Source of the DNA: DATEJJ01 sp039649115
GTDB lineage: Bacteria > Actinomycetota > Actinomycetes > Mycobacteriales > Micromonosporaceae
Assembly: GCA_039649115.1 (NCBI GenBank)
Contig: JBBWZQ010000026.1
Location: forward strand, 1-26,305
Length of the DNA: 26,305 nt
Direction of reading: 5' to 3'
Below the pieces are notes generated by a model. It was not told the origin of the DNA and ran no database searches. It saw only the letters and a program-made list of their open reading frames with translations. Shown here piece by piece: positions 1-8,308 of the stretch. The translations under genes were made by a program, and so were the position numbers. The first letter of the stretch is position 1. The number at the start of each line of letters is the position of its first letter.

Positions 1-31
1 GCCGGAGCCGGTCTTTGGCGGAGGCGAGCAC
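1..31 (-). CDS. Possible 5' end of a gene cut by the window edge
   Basis: On the minus strand a GTG at 31-29 follows GGGGAG at a spacing of about 8 bases and opens a frame reading VLASAKDRLR up to the window edge. It would be the next gene after the FMN-binding protein, about 90 bases downstream of its stop. Ten codons cannot be assigned to a family. In many actinomycetes the neighbour of this gene pair is an ApbE-type flavin transferase, but nothing visible here proves that. The rest of 32-118 holds nothing I can support. Confidence 0.2.
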   Translation of the reverse strand, partial: MLASAKDRLR

Positions 32-118
32 CCCCAACGTCTCCCCGGGGCCGGCGCCGCAGGACCTGAACGACGCCCTGGCTGTCGCCGGTCCGCCAAG
101 CCGCGGGGCTGACCGTGC

Positions 119-637
119 TCACTTGCCGAAGCTCGCGGCGTCCAGCGCGGCCTGCAGCGACCGGATGTACCCGTCGCTGGTGACCGTCGCGCCGCTGATC
201 ATGTTGATGCTCGCGCTCTGCGCCTGGAGTACCTCCTCGCGCAGCTGCGGCACCGCGAACGAGTTGATCTCATCGTCCCGCTGGTTGCCGTTGGGCACCT
301 GCAGCGCGGTCACCTCGACGATCTTGCCGGCGGAGATCGTCACCTGCACCTGGACGGGCCCCCACCGGGTGTCGGCCACGGTCCCGTTGACCACGGTCTG
401 CCCGCTCCCGGACGAGCCGCCGCCGGATGAGCCGCCGGATGAGCCGCTCGTCGGCGTCGGTCCGGGCGACGAGGGTCCGGGAGTGGCGCGGCCGGACACG
501 ATGCCCGGCGCCTGAGCCCCGGCCGCGCCGCCCGCCGCCCCGCTGGCCGCGGCCGGCCCGCTGGTGCTCGTGCGGTAGCTGAACAGGAGCACCACCGCCG
601 CCACGGTGGACACGAACCACATGGTGATCCGGCGCAT
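119..637 (-). CDS. FMN-binding domain protein, membrane-anchored and probably covalently flavinylated
   Basis: The 172-residue protein starts with a short positively charged stretch and one hydrophobic segment (about residues 5-22). A long Gly/Ser/Pro/Ala-rich linker follows (about 25-85), then an FMN_bind domain (about 85-170). The domain ends with SGATVTSDGY, which fits the Ser/Thr-Gly-Ala-Thr motif to which ApbE-type transferases attach FMN through a threonine. The topology puts the flavin outside the membrane. The ATG at 637 follows AAGGGG at 9 bases. Its neighbour, the ferric-reductase-like protein, ends 12 bases upstream, so the two are surely cotranscribed. It most likely passes electrons between the membrane flavocytochrome and an extracytoplasmic acceptor. 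The acceptor is unknown, and no ApbE gene is visible in the window. Confidence 0.85.
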   Translation of the reverse strand: MRRITMWFVSTVAAVVLLFSYRTSTSGPAAASGAAGGAAGAQAPGIVSGRATPGPSSPGPTPTSGSSGGSSGGGSSGSGQTVVNGTVADTRWGPVQVQVTISAGKIVEVTALQVPNGNQRDDEINSFAVPQLREEVLQAQSASINMISGATVTSDGYIRSLQAALDAASFGK

Positions 638-649
638 CGTCGAAACCCC

Positions 650-2050
650 TTACCAGCTGAAGTACTCGAGGTGGATCTGTTCCTGCGGGACGCCGGCCCG
701 GTACACCGACTCGGCCGCGGCGCTCATCCAGTCCTCCGGTCCACAGATGAAGACGTCGTGCGCGGCGATGTCCGGCACCATCCGCAGCAGTGCCCGCTCG
801 CCCCGGCCATGGCCGTGCGGCAGCCAGGAGCCGTGCGGGCCACGGGGGCCGGGCAGGTAACCCACGCGCACGCCGCGCTGCTTCGCCAGGGCGTCCAGCT
901 CCGCGCGCAGGGCGAAGTCGGCGGGGGTACGGGCCCGGTAGAGCAGGGTCGCCGCGCCCGGCGCGTACGGCAGCTCCTCCAGCAGCGCGCGCAGCGGGGT
1001 GATGCCGATACCGCAGGCGAGCATGGTGACCCGGTGGCCGCGCCGTACGGCACCGGTCAGCCCGCCGTACGGCCCCTCGATCAGCACCCGGGTACCCGGC
1101 CGCAGCCGCGCCACCAGCCGGCTGCCGTCGCCCAGGTCCTTCACCGTGATGCGCAGGCGGTCCGGGCGCGGAGCGGCGGACAGCGAGTACGGGTGCGCGC
1201 GGGTCCAGCCCCGCCCGGCCAGGAACCGCCAGTGCAGGAACTGCCCGGCCCGTACCGGCAGCCGGTCCAGCCGCCGCCCGGTCAGGTGCACGGACCAGAC
1301 GCCGGGTGCCTCGGGTACCACGCCGGCCACCTGGATGCGGTGCCGCGCGCTGCGCCACAGCGGCAGGCACAGCCGGAACACGAGCACGCTGCCGGCGGCC
1401 ACCCCGTACGCGGTCCACCAGTACACGCTGGCCAAGGTGGAGTCCACGAAGTCGGTGCCGGTCCACAGCTCGTGTGGCAGGGCCAGCCCGACGCCCAGGT
1501 ACGCGTACAGGTGCAGCAGGTGCCAGGACTCGTACCGCAGCCGCCGCCGGGCGGCCCGTACCGACGTCACGACCACCATCACCAGCGCCGCGGTACCGGC
1601 GGTGGCCAGCAGCATGCCCGGGTACGTGACGATCAGGTCCCACAGCTCGCGCAGCAGTCCACTGTGTGCGGTCCCCGCATAACCCAGTGTGATGAGAATG
1701 ATGTGCGCGAGGATCAGGTTGAAGGACGTGAAGCCGACCAGCCGGTGCCAGCGCGCCAGCCGGTCCTGCCCGTACGCGCGCTCCACCACCGGTACCCGCG
1801 CCATCAGGAAGACCTGGATGAGCAGCAGGTCGGCGGCGACGAGGCCGGTGAGCCGGCCGATCGAGGTCAGTCCGGCGGCGAGCCCGGTCAGGTCCTGCAG
1901 CCCCCGGTGCCGGACCCACAGGGCGACCACGATCAGCATGCTGAAGCAGCAGACCGCGGCCAGCGCGTCCGGCCACCAGCCGCGCCGGTAGGCCGGGAGC
2001 GGCGGCGGCAGGCCCGCCCTGCCCACCGACCGTGCCGTGACGGCCGTCAT
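650..2050 (-). CDS. Ferric-reductase-like transmembrane flavocytochrome with FAD/NAD(P)H oxidoreductase domain
   Basis: The N-terminal half is a heme-binding ferric reductase-like membrane domain with several hydrophobic helices. It has the expected paired histidines, visible in WHRLVGFTSFNLILAH and SWHLLHLYAYLGVGLALPH. The C-terminal half is a ferredoxin-NADP reductase-like module. HPYSLSAAP binds FAD, CGIGITPLRALLEELP binds the pyridine nucleotide, and CGPEDW near the end is the usual Cys-Gly-Pro motif. It should carry electrons from NAD(P)H through FAD and heme across the membrane. I chose the ATG at 2050 (MTAVTARS, 466 residues) rather than an earlier GTG/ATG at 2095, because GGGAGGAGAGG lies just upstream of it. 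It heads an operon with the FMN-binding protein downstream. The natural acceptor (iron, quinone or the flavoprotein) cannot be told from sequence. Confidence 0.88.
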   Translation of the reverse strand: MTAVTARSVGRAGLPPPLPAYRRGWWPDALAAVCCFSMLIVVALWVRHRGLQDLTGLAAGLTSIGRLTGLVAADLLLIQVFLMARVPVVERAYGQDRLARWHRLVGFTSFNLILAHIILITLGYAGTAHSGLLRELWDLIVTYPGMLLATAGTAALVMVVVTSVRAARRRLRYESWHLLHLYAYLGVGLALPHELWTGTDFVDSTLASVYWWTAYGVAAGSVLVFRLCLPLWRSARHRIQVAGVVPEAPGVWSVHLTGRRLDRLPVRAGQFLHWRFLAGRGWTRAHPYSLSAAPRPDRLRITVKDLGDGSRLVARLRPGTRVLIEGPYGGLTGAVRRGHRVTMLACGIGITPLRALLEELPYAPGAATLLYRARTPADFALRAELDALAKQRGVRVGYLPGPRGPHGSWLPHGHGRGERALLRMVPDIAAHDVFICGPEDWMSAAAESVYRAGVPQEQIHLEYFSW

Positions 2051-2249
2051 CCCCTCGCCTCTCCTCCCGCGATGCCCACGACCGTGTGACACCATCGCGC
2101 GGGCTCAGGTTTCACTGTCCCGTAGGAATCTCAGTACCTGCTTTGTCCAACCTGTGCGTCCGCTGGGTGCCACCGCGAGCCTGGGCGGCTGTCGCCCCCG
2201 CGTCGGGGCAGGTTACGGTGTTCGGACATCGGATCAGGAGGTTGCGGGC
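2051..2249. promoter_or_regulatory. Divergent intergenic region between flavocytochrome and lipid operon
   Basis: This 199-base gap must hold the promoters for the minus-strand redox pair and the plus-strand four-gene operon. An AGGAGG at 2236-2241, 8 bases before the GTG at 2250, sets the start of the operon's first gene. I could not identify a convincing -35/-10 pair or an operator palindrome. Confidence 0.5.
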
Positions 2250-4529
2250 GTGGGCGAGGCGGCACCACCTCTGGACGGGGGGCACGTCCTGCTGACCGGC
2301 GCCACCGGCTTCCTGGGCCAGGCGTTGATGGCGCGGTTACTGGAGAGCTACCCGACCACCCGGGTCAGCCTGCTCATCCGGGCCCGGGGCAGTTCTTCCG
2401 GCGCCGACCGGCTGGCCGGCCTGCTGCGCAAGTCGGTCTTCGGGAAATGGAAGGAGCGCACCGGCGCGGACGGCGTGGCCGCCGCCCTCGCCGAGCGGGT
2501 CACCGTGATCGGTGCGGAGCTGGGCGCGGGCGACCGCGCGGTCGGCCTCCCCGGCGACCTCACGGCCGTGATCCACGCGGCCTCCACGGTCTCCTTCGAC
2601 CCGCCGATCGACGACGCCTTCCGCACCAACGTCCGCGGGGTCGTCGATCTTTACGAGGGGGTACGGGCGGCCGGTGGCGCTCCGCACGTGGTGCACGTGT
2701 CCACGGCCTACGTCGCCGGGGCCCGCAAGGGCGTCGTGCCCGAGGTGGCGCTGGACCACCACGCCGACTGGCGCACCGAGCTCGCCGCGGCACTGGACGC
2801 GCGCGCCGAGGTGGAGCGCGACTCGCGCCGGCCGGAGGCGCTGGCGCGGGCGCTCGCCAAGGCGCGCCGCGAGCACGGCAAGTCCGGGCCGCAGTCGGCC
2901 GCGAAGGCCGCCGAGGAGGCGCGCGTCGAGTGGGTCACCGACCGGCTGGTCGACTACGGCCGGCTGCGCGCGCAGAGCCTGGGCTGGCCCGACGTGTACA
3001 CGTTCACCAAGGCGCTGGGCGAGCGGGTCGCCGAGGAGCTGCTCACCGGCGCGCTGCCGCTGTCGGTGGTGCGCCCGGCGATCGTGGAGAGCGCGCTGTC
3101 CCACCCGTACCCGGGATGGCTTGACGGTTTCAAGATGGCCGACCCGCTCATCCTGGCCTTCGGCCGCGGCATCCTGCCGGAGTTCCCCGGCCTGCCCGAC
3201 GGCGTCCTGGACGTGATCCCGGTCGACCTCGTCGTCAACGCCTGCCTGGCCGTGGCCGCGGCGCCGCCGCCCGCGCCGCAGCCGGCCTACTACCACGTCG
3301 GGTCCGGCGCCCGGAACCCGCTCACCTTCCGCGGCATGTACGAGAACATCCGCGAGTACTTCACCGACCACCCGATGCCGGACGGCGGGCGCGGCCAGAT
3401 CAAGGTGCCGACCTGGGACTTCCCCGGCGCGCGCGGCGTGGAGCGGATGCTGCGCACCGGCGAGAAGGCGCTGGACGTCGCGGAGCGCGTGCTGCTGTCC
3501 GCGCCGGCCAGTCCGCGCACCCGGCGGTGGCAGAGCGACCTGCGCAAGGAGCAGGACAAGCTGGAGTTCCTGCGCAAGTACGCCGACCTCTACGGCGTCT
3601 ACACCGAGGCCGAGGTGATCTACACCGACGCGAAGCTGCTCGCGCTGCACCGGTCGCTGCCGCCGCAGCGGCAGGCCGAGCACGGTTTCGACGCGGCCGT
3701 GATCGACTGGCCCGAGTACATCCAGAAGATCCACTGCCCCACGATCACGGTGACCGTCCGCAAGGCGACCGCGGGCAGGCGGGCCCTCGCGGGCGCGCTG
3801 CCGCCGGTGACCGAGGCCCGCGACGGCACCGTGGCCGCGGTGTTCGACCTGGAGGGCACGCTGGTCGCCTCCAACGTCATCGAGGCGTACCTGTGGGCCC
3901 GGCTGGCCGACCTGCCCCGCGGCCAGTGGCCGGCCGAACTGGCCGACCTGGCCCGCAAGCTGCCCCGCTACCTGCTCGCCGAGCGGCGCGACCGGGGCGA
4001 GTTCCTGCGCACCTTCGTCCGGCGCTACGCCGGCGCCCGGGAGGGTGCGCTGCACCGGCTGGTGCAGGACCGGCTGGGCGACGCGCTGCTGCGCCGGGCG
4101 CACCCGGAGGCGATCCGCCGGGTGCGGCGCCACCGCGCCGCCGGGCACCGCACCGTGCTGATCACCGGCACCGTCGACGTGCTGGTCCAGCCGCTCGCGA
4201 TGCTCTTCGACGAGGTCGTGGCGAGCCGGCTGCACGTGCGCGACGGCATCTACTCCGGCTTCCTGGACACCCCGCCGCTGGTGGGCGAGGCGCGCGCGGC
4301 CTGGCTGCGCCGGTACGCGGGCAGCACCGGGCTGGACCTGTCCCGCTCGTACGGGTACGGGGACAGCTACTCGGACCGGCCGCTGCTGGAGGCGGTCGGG
4401 CACCCGGTCGCGGTGAACCCCGACCCGCACCTGTACCGGCACGCGCGCTCGCGGCACTGGCCGGTCGCCTCGTGGACCTCGTACACCATGCCGGCCACGG
4501 ACGCGCTCGGGGAGACGGTACTCGAATGA
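2250..4529 (+). CDS. Bifunctional fatty acyl-CoA/thioester reductase - HAD-IB phosphatase-like fusion
   Basis: The 759-residue protein has two parts. Residues about 9-400 form an extended SDR of the fatty acyl-CoA reductase (male-sterility/NAD_binding_4) type: the nucleotide loop is GATGFLG (17-23) and the catalytic Tyr-x-x-x-Lys is YTFTK (Y250, K254). Residues about 400-520 resemble the linker or C-terminal part of such reductases. From about 528 a HAD-IB domain begins with FDLEGTL (nucleophile D533) and includes LITGTVD and the acidic loop GYGDSYSDRPLL. The reductase would convert an acyl thioester to an aldehyde or alcohol, and the HAD part may remove a phosphate. The second acid of HAD motif I is Glu (E535) rather than the usual Asp, so its activity is uncertain. 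I chose GTG 2250 from AGGAGG 8 bases upstream; an in-frame ATG at 2037 lacks such a site and overlaps the divergent gene. Confidence 0.85.
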   Translation: MGEAAPPLDGGHVLLTGATGFLGQALMARLLESYPTTRVSLLIRARGSSSGADRLAGLLRKSVFGKWKERTGADGVAAALAERVTVIGAELGAGDRAVGLPGDLTAVIHAASTVSFDPPIDDAFRTNVRGVVDLYEGVRAAGGAPHVVHVSTAYVAGARKGVVPEVALDHHADWRTELAAALDARAEVERDSRRPEALARALAKARREHGKSGPQSAAKAAEEARVEWVTDRLVDYGRLRAQSLGWPDVYTFTKALGERVAEELLTGALPLSVVRPAIVESALSHPYPGWLDGFKMADPLILAFGRGILPEFPGLPDGVLDVIPVDLVVNACLAVAAAPPPAPQPAYYHVGSGARNPLTFRGMYENIREYFTDHPMPDGGRGQIKVPTWDFPGARGVERMLRTGEKALDVAERVLLSAPASPRTRRWQSDLRKEQDKLEFLRKYADLYGVYTEAEVIYTDAKLLALHRSLPPQRQAEHGFDAAVIDWPEYIQKIHCPTITVTVRKATAGRRALAGALPPVTEARDGTVAAVFDLEGTLVASNVIEAYLWARLADLPRGQWPAELADLARKLPRYLLAERRDRGEFLRTFVRRYAGAREGALHRLVQDRLGDALLRRAHPEAIRRVRRHRAAGHRTVLITGTVDVLVQPLAMLFDEVVASRLHVRDGIYSGFLDTPPLVGEARAAWLRRYAGSTGLDLSRSYGYGDSYSDRPLLEAVGHPVAVNPDPHLYRHARSRHWPVASWTSYTMPATDALGETVLE

Positions 4530-5716
4530 TCCTTACGCTGGAGTACTACCACTCGCCGACCCGCTACCTGGTCGGCCGCGGCGCGACCGGTACCGCGCTG
4601 GGTGGCCGGGCGGCCGGGGTGATCGCCTCGAACCTGTCGCCGCTGCGGCTGATGAGCCGCCCCGAGCCGCGCCTGCCCGGCGAGGGCTGGACGCGGGTCA
4701 AGCCGCTGCTGTCCGGCATCTGCGGCTCCGACCTGGGCCTGCTCACCGGCCGCAACTCGCCGTACCTGTCGGCGCTGGTGTCGATGCCGTTCACGCCCGG
4801 GCACGAGGTGGTCGGCGAGACCCTGGACGCCCTGCCCGACCTCCCGCGCGGGAGCCGGGTCGTGCTCGACCCCGTGCTCGGTTGCGCGCCGCGCGCGGTG
4901 CCGGAGTGTGCGCACTGTGCGGCCGGGGAGCACAGCCGCTGCAACCACATCACGTCGGGCAGTGTCGCGGCCGGGCTGCAGACCGGCTTCTGCGCCGATA
5001 CCGGCGGCGGCTGGAGCCGCATGCTCGTCGCCCACCAGAGCCAGCTCCACATTGTACCGTCCACTCTGGACACCCGGCAGGCGGTGCTGGTGGAGCCGCT
5101 CGCCTGCGCGATCCACTCGGTACGCCGTGCCCGGATCCCGGACGGCGCGGGTGTCGTGGTGGTCGGCGCCGGTACCGTCGGCCTGCTCACCATCCTGGCG
5201 CTGCGCGAGTGCACCAAGGCGGGTCCGATCTACGTGATCGCCAAGCACGCGCACCAGCGCGAGCACGCCCGGCAGCTGGGCGCCACCGAGATCTTCTCCA
5301 CCGACCGGGCGGCGCGAGCCCTGCGCCGCGCGGCGGGTGGCTTCCTGGCCCGGCCCGAGCGGGGCGAGGAGTTCCTGCTCGGCGGCGCCGAGGTCGCGTT
5401 CGAGTGCACCGGGGGCTCGGGCCTGTCGATCGCGCTGCGGCTGGTGCGGGCGGGTGGCACCGTGGTGCTGTCCGGCATGCCCAACAGCGGCACCGACCTC
5501 ACCCCGGTATGGTTCCGCGAGCTGAACCTGGTGGGCGCGTACGCGTCCGGCGGGCGGGACTTTCCGGAGGCGCTGGCACTGGCCCAGGCGGCACCGCTGC
5601 AGGGGTACGTCGACGCGGTCTACCCGCTGTCCCGCTGGCGCGACGCCATCGGGCACGCGAGTGCGGCCGGCCGGCTGGGCACCGTCAAGGTCGCCTTCGA
5701 CCCGACGAAGGAATAG
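4526..5716 (+). CDS. Zinc-dependent medium-chain alcohol dehydrogenase
   Basis: The 396-residue protein overlaps the previous gene by ATGA, so translation is probably coupled. It is a zinc MDR enzyme. C66 in GICGSD and H93/E94 in GHEVVGE are the catalytic zinc ligands, and C120, C128, C131 and C139 form the structural zinc lobe. The Rossmann fold shows in GVVVVGAGTVGLL. It should interconvert an alcohol and an aldehyde or ketone with NAD(P). Next to a fatty acyl reductase it probably acts on the long-chain aldehyde or alcohol, or on a hydroxy/keto group of the same lipid. The substrate is an inference. The N-terminal extension of about 40 residues before the GroES-like core is slightly longer than in simple alcohol dehydrogenases. 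Confidence 0.9.
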   Translation: MILTLEYYHSPTRYLVGRGATGTALGGRAAGVIASNLSPLRLMSRPEPRLPGEGWTRVKPLLSGICGSDLGLLTGRNSPYLSALVSMPFTPGHEVVGETLDALPDLPRGSRVVLDPVLGCAPRAVPECAHCAAGEHSRCNHITSGSVAAGLQTGFCADTGGGWSRMLVAHQSQLHIVPSTLDTRQAVLVEPLACAIHSVRRARIPDGAGVVVVGAGTVGLLTILALRECTKAGPIYVIAKHAHQREHARQLGATEIFSTDRAARALRRAAGGFLARPERGEEFLLGGAEVAFECTGGSGLSIALRLVRAGGTVVLSGMPNSGTDLTPVWFRELNLVGAYASGGRDFPEALALAQAAPLQGYVDAVYPLSRWRDAIGHASAAGRLGTVKVAFDPTKE

Positions 5717-5728
5717 GGGTTTGTCATC

Positions 5729-7306
5729 ATGAGCCGGCCAGGCTTTGTCCTTGAGGTTGACGAGCGCACGCCCGCGCTGCTGGTGCACGAGGGTGAGGGG
5801 TTCCGGCTGGAGCGCTTCCCGCTGGGTACCCGCGTCATCTACCCGCCGGAGTCGCTGCCCGGGATCCGCGACGTGGACGCCGAGATCCGCCGCGCGCTGG
5901 ACCACCCCATCGGCCGGGAGCCGCTGCGCGAACTGCTGCGCGCGGGCATGAAGCTGACGATCGTCTTCGACGACCTGTCCATCCCGCTGCCCCCGATGCG
6001 CACGCCCGACATCCGCCAGCGCATCATCGAGCAGGTGCTGGAGCTGGCCGCCGAGGCGGGCGTCGACGACGTCGAGCTGATCGCCGGCAACTCGCTGCAC
6101 CGCCGGATGACCCCCGCGGAACTCAAGCGCACCGTCGGCGAGCGCGTCTTCCGCTCGTTCTTCCCCGGGCACCTGCGCAACCACGACGCGGAGGACCGGG
6201 CGAACCTGATTTCCGTCGGAACGACGGACCACGGCGAGCTGGTGGAGATCAACCGAAGGGGAGCGGAGAGCGACCTCGTCGTCTACGTCAACGTCACGCT
6301 GACCGCGATGAGCGGCGGTTCCAAGTCGGTGTCCGTCGGGCTCGCCTCGTACCGCAGCCTCAAGCACCACCACAACGTGCACACGCTGCGCCATTCCCGG
6401 TCGTTCAACGACCCGCCCAACTCCGCGATGCACCACTCGTACGACCGGATGGCCGCGGTGCTGGCCGAGCACGTGAACATCTTCCAGATCGAGTGCACGG
6501 TCAACAACGACACGTTCCCGACCGCCACCGGCTTCCTCAACAAGCGCGAGTGGGAGTGGTCGCTCAAGGACCAGGCCACCTACCTCGCGGTCAAGCGCGG
6601 CAACGACCTTGCCCCGGCCCGGCGGCGCCGGCAGCTCTGGCACAAGACCTCGGCACCGTACGGGATCACCTCGGTCACCGCCGGCTCGCCCGAGGAGGTG
6701 CACGCGGTCACCATGCGGCACGTGTTGCGCCAACAACTGACCGAAGTGGACGGTCCGGCCGACATCGGGGTGTGGGGGCTGCCGTACATCTGCCCGTACA
6801 ACGTGAACTCCATCATGAACCCGATCCTCGTGATGAGCCTCGGGCTCGGGTACTTCTTCAACCTCTACCGCGGCCAGCCGATCGTCCGGCCGGGCGGGGT
6901 GGCGATCTTCTACCACCCGATGCGCAACGAGTTCCATCCGGTGCACCACCCGAGCTACATCGACTTCTACGAAGAGGTGCTCGCGGAGACCACCGACCCG
7001 GTCGCCATCGAGACCAAGTACGAGGAGCAGTTCGCCAGCGACCCGTGGTACACGCACCTGTACCGCAACAGCTACGCCTACCACGGCGTGCATCCGCTTT
7101 ACATGTGGTACTGGGGCGCGCACGCGCTGGAGCACGTGGGCCAGGTCATCTTCGTCGGCGCGGACCGGCGCACCGCCTCGCGGCTCGGCTTCCGCGCGGC
7201 GTCCACATTGGACGACGCGCTGGAGATGGCGAAGGACACCGTGGGGCGCGCGCCGAGCATCAGCTACCTGCACACGCCCCCACTCGTGATGGCGGACGTG
7301 AGGTAG
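5729..7306 (+). CDS. LarA-like (lactate racemase/nickel-pincer superfamily) protein
   Basis: The 525-residue protein resembles LarA (DUF2088), whose members use a nickel-pincer nucleotide to racemise or epimerise 2-hydroxy acids and sugar acids. Family landmarks are FDDLSIPLPPM near the N-terminus, NSLHRRMT (H124, matching catalytic His108 of Lactiplantibacillus LarA), SGGSKSVSVG with K199 at the cofactor-lysine position, and H215, sixteen residues later, at the nickel-ligand position. By spacing, the second catalytic histidine (LarA His174) would fall at V189, so the chemistry may differ. The residue alignment is mine and by eye. The gene lies 12 bases after the dehydrogenase and 2 bases before the acyltransferase. 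It is longer than LarA itself (about 420-430 residues), with extra Tyr/Trp/His-rich sequence in the C-terminal third. No larB, larC or larE is in the window. Confidence 0.78.
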   Translation: MSRPGFVLEVDERTPALLVHEGEGFRLERFPLGTRVIYPPESLPGIRDVDAEIRRALDHPIGREPLRELLRAGMKLTIVFDDLSIPLPPMRTPDIRQRIIEQVLELAAEAGVDDVELIAGNSLHRRMTPAELKRTVGERVFRSFFPGHLRNHDAEDRANLISVGTTDHGELVEINRRGAESDLVVYVNVTLTAMSGGSKSVSVGLASYRSLKHHHNVHTLRHSRSFNDPPNSAMHHSYDRMAAVLAEHVNIFQIECTVNNDTFPTATGFLNKREWEWSLKDQATYLAVKRGNDLAPARRRRQLWHKTSAPYGITSVTAGSPEEVHAVTMRHVLRQQLTEVDGPADIGVWGLPYICPYNVNSIMNPILVMSLGLGYFFNLYRGQPIVRPGGVAIFYHPMRNEFHPVHHPSYIDFYEEVLAETTDPVAIETKYEEQFASDPWYTHLYRNSYAYHGVHPLYMWYWGAHALEHVGQVIFVGADRRTASRLGFRAASTLDDALEMAKDTVGRAPSISYLHTPPLVMADVR

Positions 7307-7308
7307 CC

Positions 7309-8214
7309 ATGGGTCTGGTGAAGGAGGCCCGGGTCCTGCTCGCCGGGCGCGACTGGCGGGGCCGCTCCCGCACGCCCCGCACGGCCGCCCCGCACGAGCC
7401 ACCCGACGAGCCGCGCGAGTTTCCGACCGGCTGGGCGCGGATGGCCGCGACCGTCGCCGCGCGCCGCACCATCCAGCGCGCCGGGCTGACCCCGCTGACG
7501 TGGAGCCTGACCCGGCCGGACGTGCAGGGCCGGGACCGCCTCGACAGCCTCACCGGCCCGGTCGTGTTCGTCGCCAACCACTCCAGCCACCTGGACACCC
7601 CGCTGATCCTCGGCTCGCTGCCGCAGCGCTATGCCAAGCGGATCGCGGTGGGCGCGGCGGCCGACTACTTCTTCGACGCCCGCTGGCGGGCCGCGGTGAC
7701 CGCGCTGGTGTTCAACGCGTTCCCGGTGGAGCGGTACCGGTCCCGCCGGCTGCGCAGCCTGGCGCCGCAGTTGCTGGCGCGCGGCTGGAGCCTGCTGCTG
7801 TTCCCGGAGGGTACCCGCAGCGAGGACGGCTGGATGTCCACGATGCGCCTGGGCGCCGCCCAGCTCTGCGTCACCCGGCGGGTCCCCGCGGTACCGGTCG
7901 TGCTGCGCGGGACCTACGCGGCGATGCCGAGGGGGCGCAACTGGCCGATCCCGGGCCGGCCCAGGGTCGTGGTGCGCTACGGCACCCCACTGTCTCCTGT
8001 GGAGGGTGAGACCGCCCGTACCTTCAACACCAGGCTGAGCCAGGCGGTGTCCCGGCTGTGGGCGGAGGAGGAGCTGGGCTGGTACCAGTCGCTGCGCGCG
8101 CAGGCCGACGGCGAACTGGTCCTGCCCACCGGCCCCCCGACCGCCTCCTGGCGCCGCAGCTGGGAATCCACCCGCCCGCTCAAATCCGACCGCGGCCCTG
8201 TCGCCTGGCACTGA
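7309..8214 (+). CDS. PlsC-type lysophospholipid/glycerolipid acyltransferase
   Basis: The 301-residue protein has the two hallmark acyltransferase boxes: NHSSHLD (H91 and D96, the His-x4-Asp catalytic pair) and FPEGTRS (165-171, acceptor-phosphate binding). It should move an acyl chain from acyl-CoA or acyl-ACP to a hydroxyl on a glycerolipid or similar acceptor at the inner membrane face. The N-terminal 40 residues are basic and Pro-rich, without a clear transmembrane helix. I chose the ATG at 7309, two bases after the previous stop, because it is the first good start with GAGG upstream. It is the last gene of the four-gene operon and is followed by two strong hairpins. It probably esterifies the product of the upstream enzymes, rather than being the housekeeping PlsC. 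Confidence 0.87.
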   Translation: MGLVKEARVLLAGRDWRGRSRTPRTAAPHEPPDEPREFPTGWARMAATVAARRTIQRAGLTPLTWSLTRPDVQGRDRLDSLTGPVVFVANHSSHLDTPLILGSLPQRYAKRIAVGAAADYFFDARWRAAVTALVFNAFPVERYRSRRLRSLAPQLLARGWSLLLFPEGTRSEDGWMSTMRLGAAQLCVTRRVPAVPVVLRGTYAAMPRGRNWPIPGRPRVVVRYGTPLSPVEGETARTFNTRLSQAVSRLWAEEELGWYQSLRAQADGELVLPTGPPTASWRRSWESTRPLKSDRGPVAWH

Positions 8215-8253
8215 CACGCCCGCTCCCCGACCACCCCGGACCACGGAAGAACA

Positions 8254-8277
8254 CCGCAACTTTCAATGAAGTTGCGG
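8254..8277. terminator. Hairpin after the lipid operon
   Basis: A perfect 9-base stem (CCGCAACTT / AAGTTGCGG) with a 6-base loop lies 40 bases after the acyltransferase stop. There is no U-tract, as is common in high-GC actinomycetes. Confidence 0.6.
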
Positions 8278-8308
8278 CCGGCTGGGGCGGGGCGGCCGGG
8301 GACGACGG

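Noticed and set aside
15..515. Plus-strand frame of 166 codons at the left edge
   Set aside because: It lies opposite the FMN-binding gene, whose domain and flavinylation motif are clear, and its own translation has no recognisable pattern.
270..1976. A 568-codon minus-strand frame across the flavocytochrome and FMN-binding genes
   Set aside because: It is in the same direction but another phase; heme, FAD and NAD motifs and the FMN domain are in the annotated frames.
2337..4457. A 706-codon minus-strand frame opposite the reductase-HAD gene
   Set aside because: It is a shadow of high-GC codon use with no family pattern or ribosome binding site.
4367..7402. A 1011-codon open frame on the minus strand opposite the dehydrogenase and LarA-like genes
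   Set aside because: The translation is rich in Arg, Gly, His, Val and Ala without domain motifs, and it mirrors the codon bias of the plus-strand genes, which have clear catalytic motifs.
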